Part shown: piece by piece, positions 4,711 to 5,322 of the stretch
Layout of the letters: each line of letters begins with the position of its first letter
Numbering within the stretch: position 1 is the stretch's first letter
Assembly: GCA_022710245.1 (NCBI GenBank)
Contig: JAKLHH010000629.1
Coordinates: forward strand, 1 to 5,322
Reading direction: 5' to 3'
DNA length: 5,322 nucleotides
Source of the DNA: Myxococcota bacterium
Lineage (GTDB): Bacteria > Myxococcota > Polyangia > GCA-2747355 > JAKLHH01
The notes under the pieces: generated by a model
The model's database searches: none
What the model saw: the letters and a program-made list of their open reading frames with translations, nothing else
What the model was told of the DNA's origin: nothing
Program-made: the position numbers and the translations under genes

Positions 4711-5322
4711 CCGAAGAGGATCGACCGCCGCGCGCGCAGCGCCGCGTCCACCATCGACTGGATGGTGGAGCGGACCTGCTCGGTGAGGCGGTTGACCAGG
4801 ATCCTGTCGCCGGCCGCGGCGGCGCCGTGCTGGCCTGCGAGATCGATCGGCTCCCCGAAGCGGATCTGCCACTTCACCGGCAGCGGCACGGTGCCCAGCG
4901 CGCCGAGCCAGGGGAAGGTCGGGGTGAGCGGGACGTAGGGGATGCCGAGGTACTTGGCCAGCCAGGTGAAGCGCCCCAGCATCGGGTGGATCTCCTCGGA
5001 GCCGATGATGGCCGCGGGGATGATCGGCGCGCCTGTCTGCAGCGCGAGCTTGACGAAGCCGCCGCGCCCGAAGCGCTGCAGCTGGTAGCGGTGGCGGTAG
5101 AGCTTGCCGATGCCCTTGATGCCCTCGGGGAAGACGGCGACGATCTGCCCGTGCCGCAGCAGGCGCGCCCCATTCTCGGGGCAAGCGCGGACGTAGCCGT
5201 TGCGGCTCAGCGCCGCTCCGAGGAAAGGAAAGTGGACCAGGAAGTCCTCGATCAGCGGGCGCACCTCGCGATGCGCGGGGTGGTCGTACTTGAGCGCGGC
5301 CATGACCATCGCCCCGTCGTAG
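4707..5322 (-). CDS. Lysophospholipid / glycerophosphate acyltransferase (PlsC type), 5' end outside window
   Basis: 204 residues are visible; the frame runs off the right edge, where YDGAM precedes an internal Met at 5309. In related proteins YDGAM lies just after the catalytic NHxxxxD-type motif, so that motif is cut off. Counting from the 5309 Met, the visible motifs are NGYVRACPEN (37-46, the second block), VFPEGIKGIGK (59-69, the FPEG substrate-binding block) and GAPIIPAAIIGSEE (93-106, the fourth block), then the basic/aromatic FGRGGFVKLAL (80-90) and WQIRFGEPIDL (147-157). Family members transfer a fatty acyl group from acyl-CoA or acyl-ACP to a lysophospholipid at the inner face of the cytoplasmic membrane. 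The gene is translationally coupled to the TPR protein. The exact acceptor is not readable. The internal Met at 5309 is not the start, because the frame and the family similarity continue upstream of it. Confidence 0.88.
   Translation of the reverse strand, partial: YDGAMVMAALKYDHPAHREVRPLIEDFLVHFPFLGAALSRNGYVRACPENGARLLRHGQIVAVFPEGIKGIGKLYRHRYQLQRFGRGGFVKLALQTGAPIIPAAIIGSEEIHPMLGRFTWLAKYLGIPYVPLTPTFPWLGALGTVPLPVKWQIRFGEPIDLAGQHGAAAAGDRILVNRLTEQVRSTIQSMVDAALRARRSILFG

Noticed and set aside
4381..4938. Open frame of 185 codons on the + strand opposite the TPR and acyltransferase genes
   Set aside because: No domain is seen and it has no ribosome site; it is the complement of well-supported coding sequence.
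4711..5184. Extended N-terminus of the TPR frame back to 5184
   Set aside because: That part is out of frame with the acyltransferase motifs, which occupy the same bases, and it reads as Arg/Pro/Ala-rich noise. The true TPR start is at the overlap.

Overview
The window is GC-rich throughout (about two thirds G+C by eye) and densely coding, with G or C at most third codon positions. A small secreted lipoprotein, an HDOD-domain signalling protein and a TPR protein beside a glycerophospholipid acyltransferase suggest a Myxococcota/deltaproteobacterial-type genome. That is an inference from gene style; no marker gene is present. I see no rRNA, tRNA, CRISPR array, insertion sequence or phage gene.

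Left block (2-2519, + strand): three genes run the same way. They are the C-terminal end of an alpha/beta hydrolase, a complete CoA-transferase of the acetyl-CoA hydrolase / 4-hydroxybutyrate CoA-transferase family, and a complete short-chain dehydrogenase/reductase with a FabG-like fold. The first two overlap by 14 bases and the third follows after 48 bases, so one transcript is likely. Together they look like a small module handling short acyl or hydroxyacyl (thio)esters: ester hydrolysis, CoA transfer, and hydroxyl/keto interconversion. The actual substrates cannot be read from the sequence.

Middle block: a small lipoprotein on the - strand (2523-2957) ends only 3 bases from the reductase. 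The 249 bases between its start and the next gene hold the only sizeable non-coding DNA. They contain a symmetric set of GTGA/TCAC half-sites (3077-3120) next to a 15-base imperfect palindrome (3121-3135), which is the best candidate for a regulatory region here. It would serve the divergent lipoprotein and HDOD genes.

Right block: the HDOD protein (+, probably 3207-4127) converges on a - strand pair, a PlsC-type acyltransferase (cut by the window end) and a TPR-repeat protein. The pair overlaps by 4 bases (ATGA) with no ribosome site for the second gene, so translational coupling is likely.

I did not find a clearly new biological system. The points most worth a second look are the half-site array upstream of the HDOD gene, the substituted motif positions in the CoA-transferase, the insert in the reductase, and the coupled acyltransferase-TPR pair.
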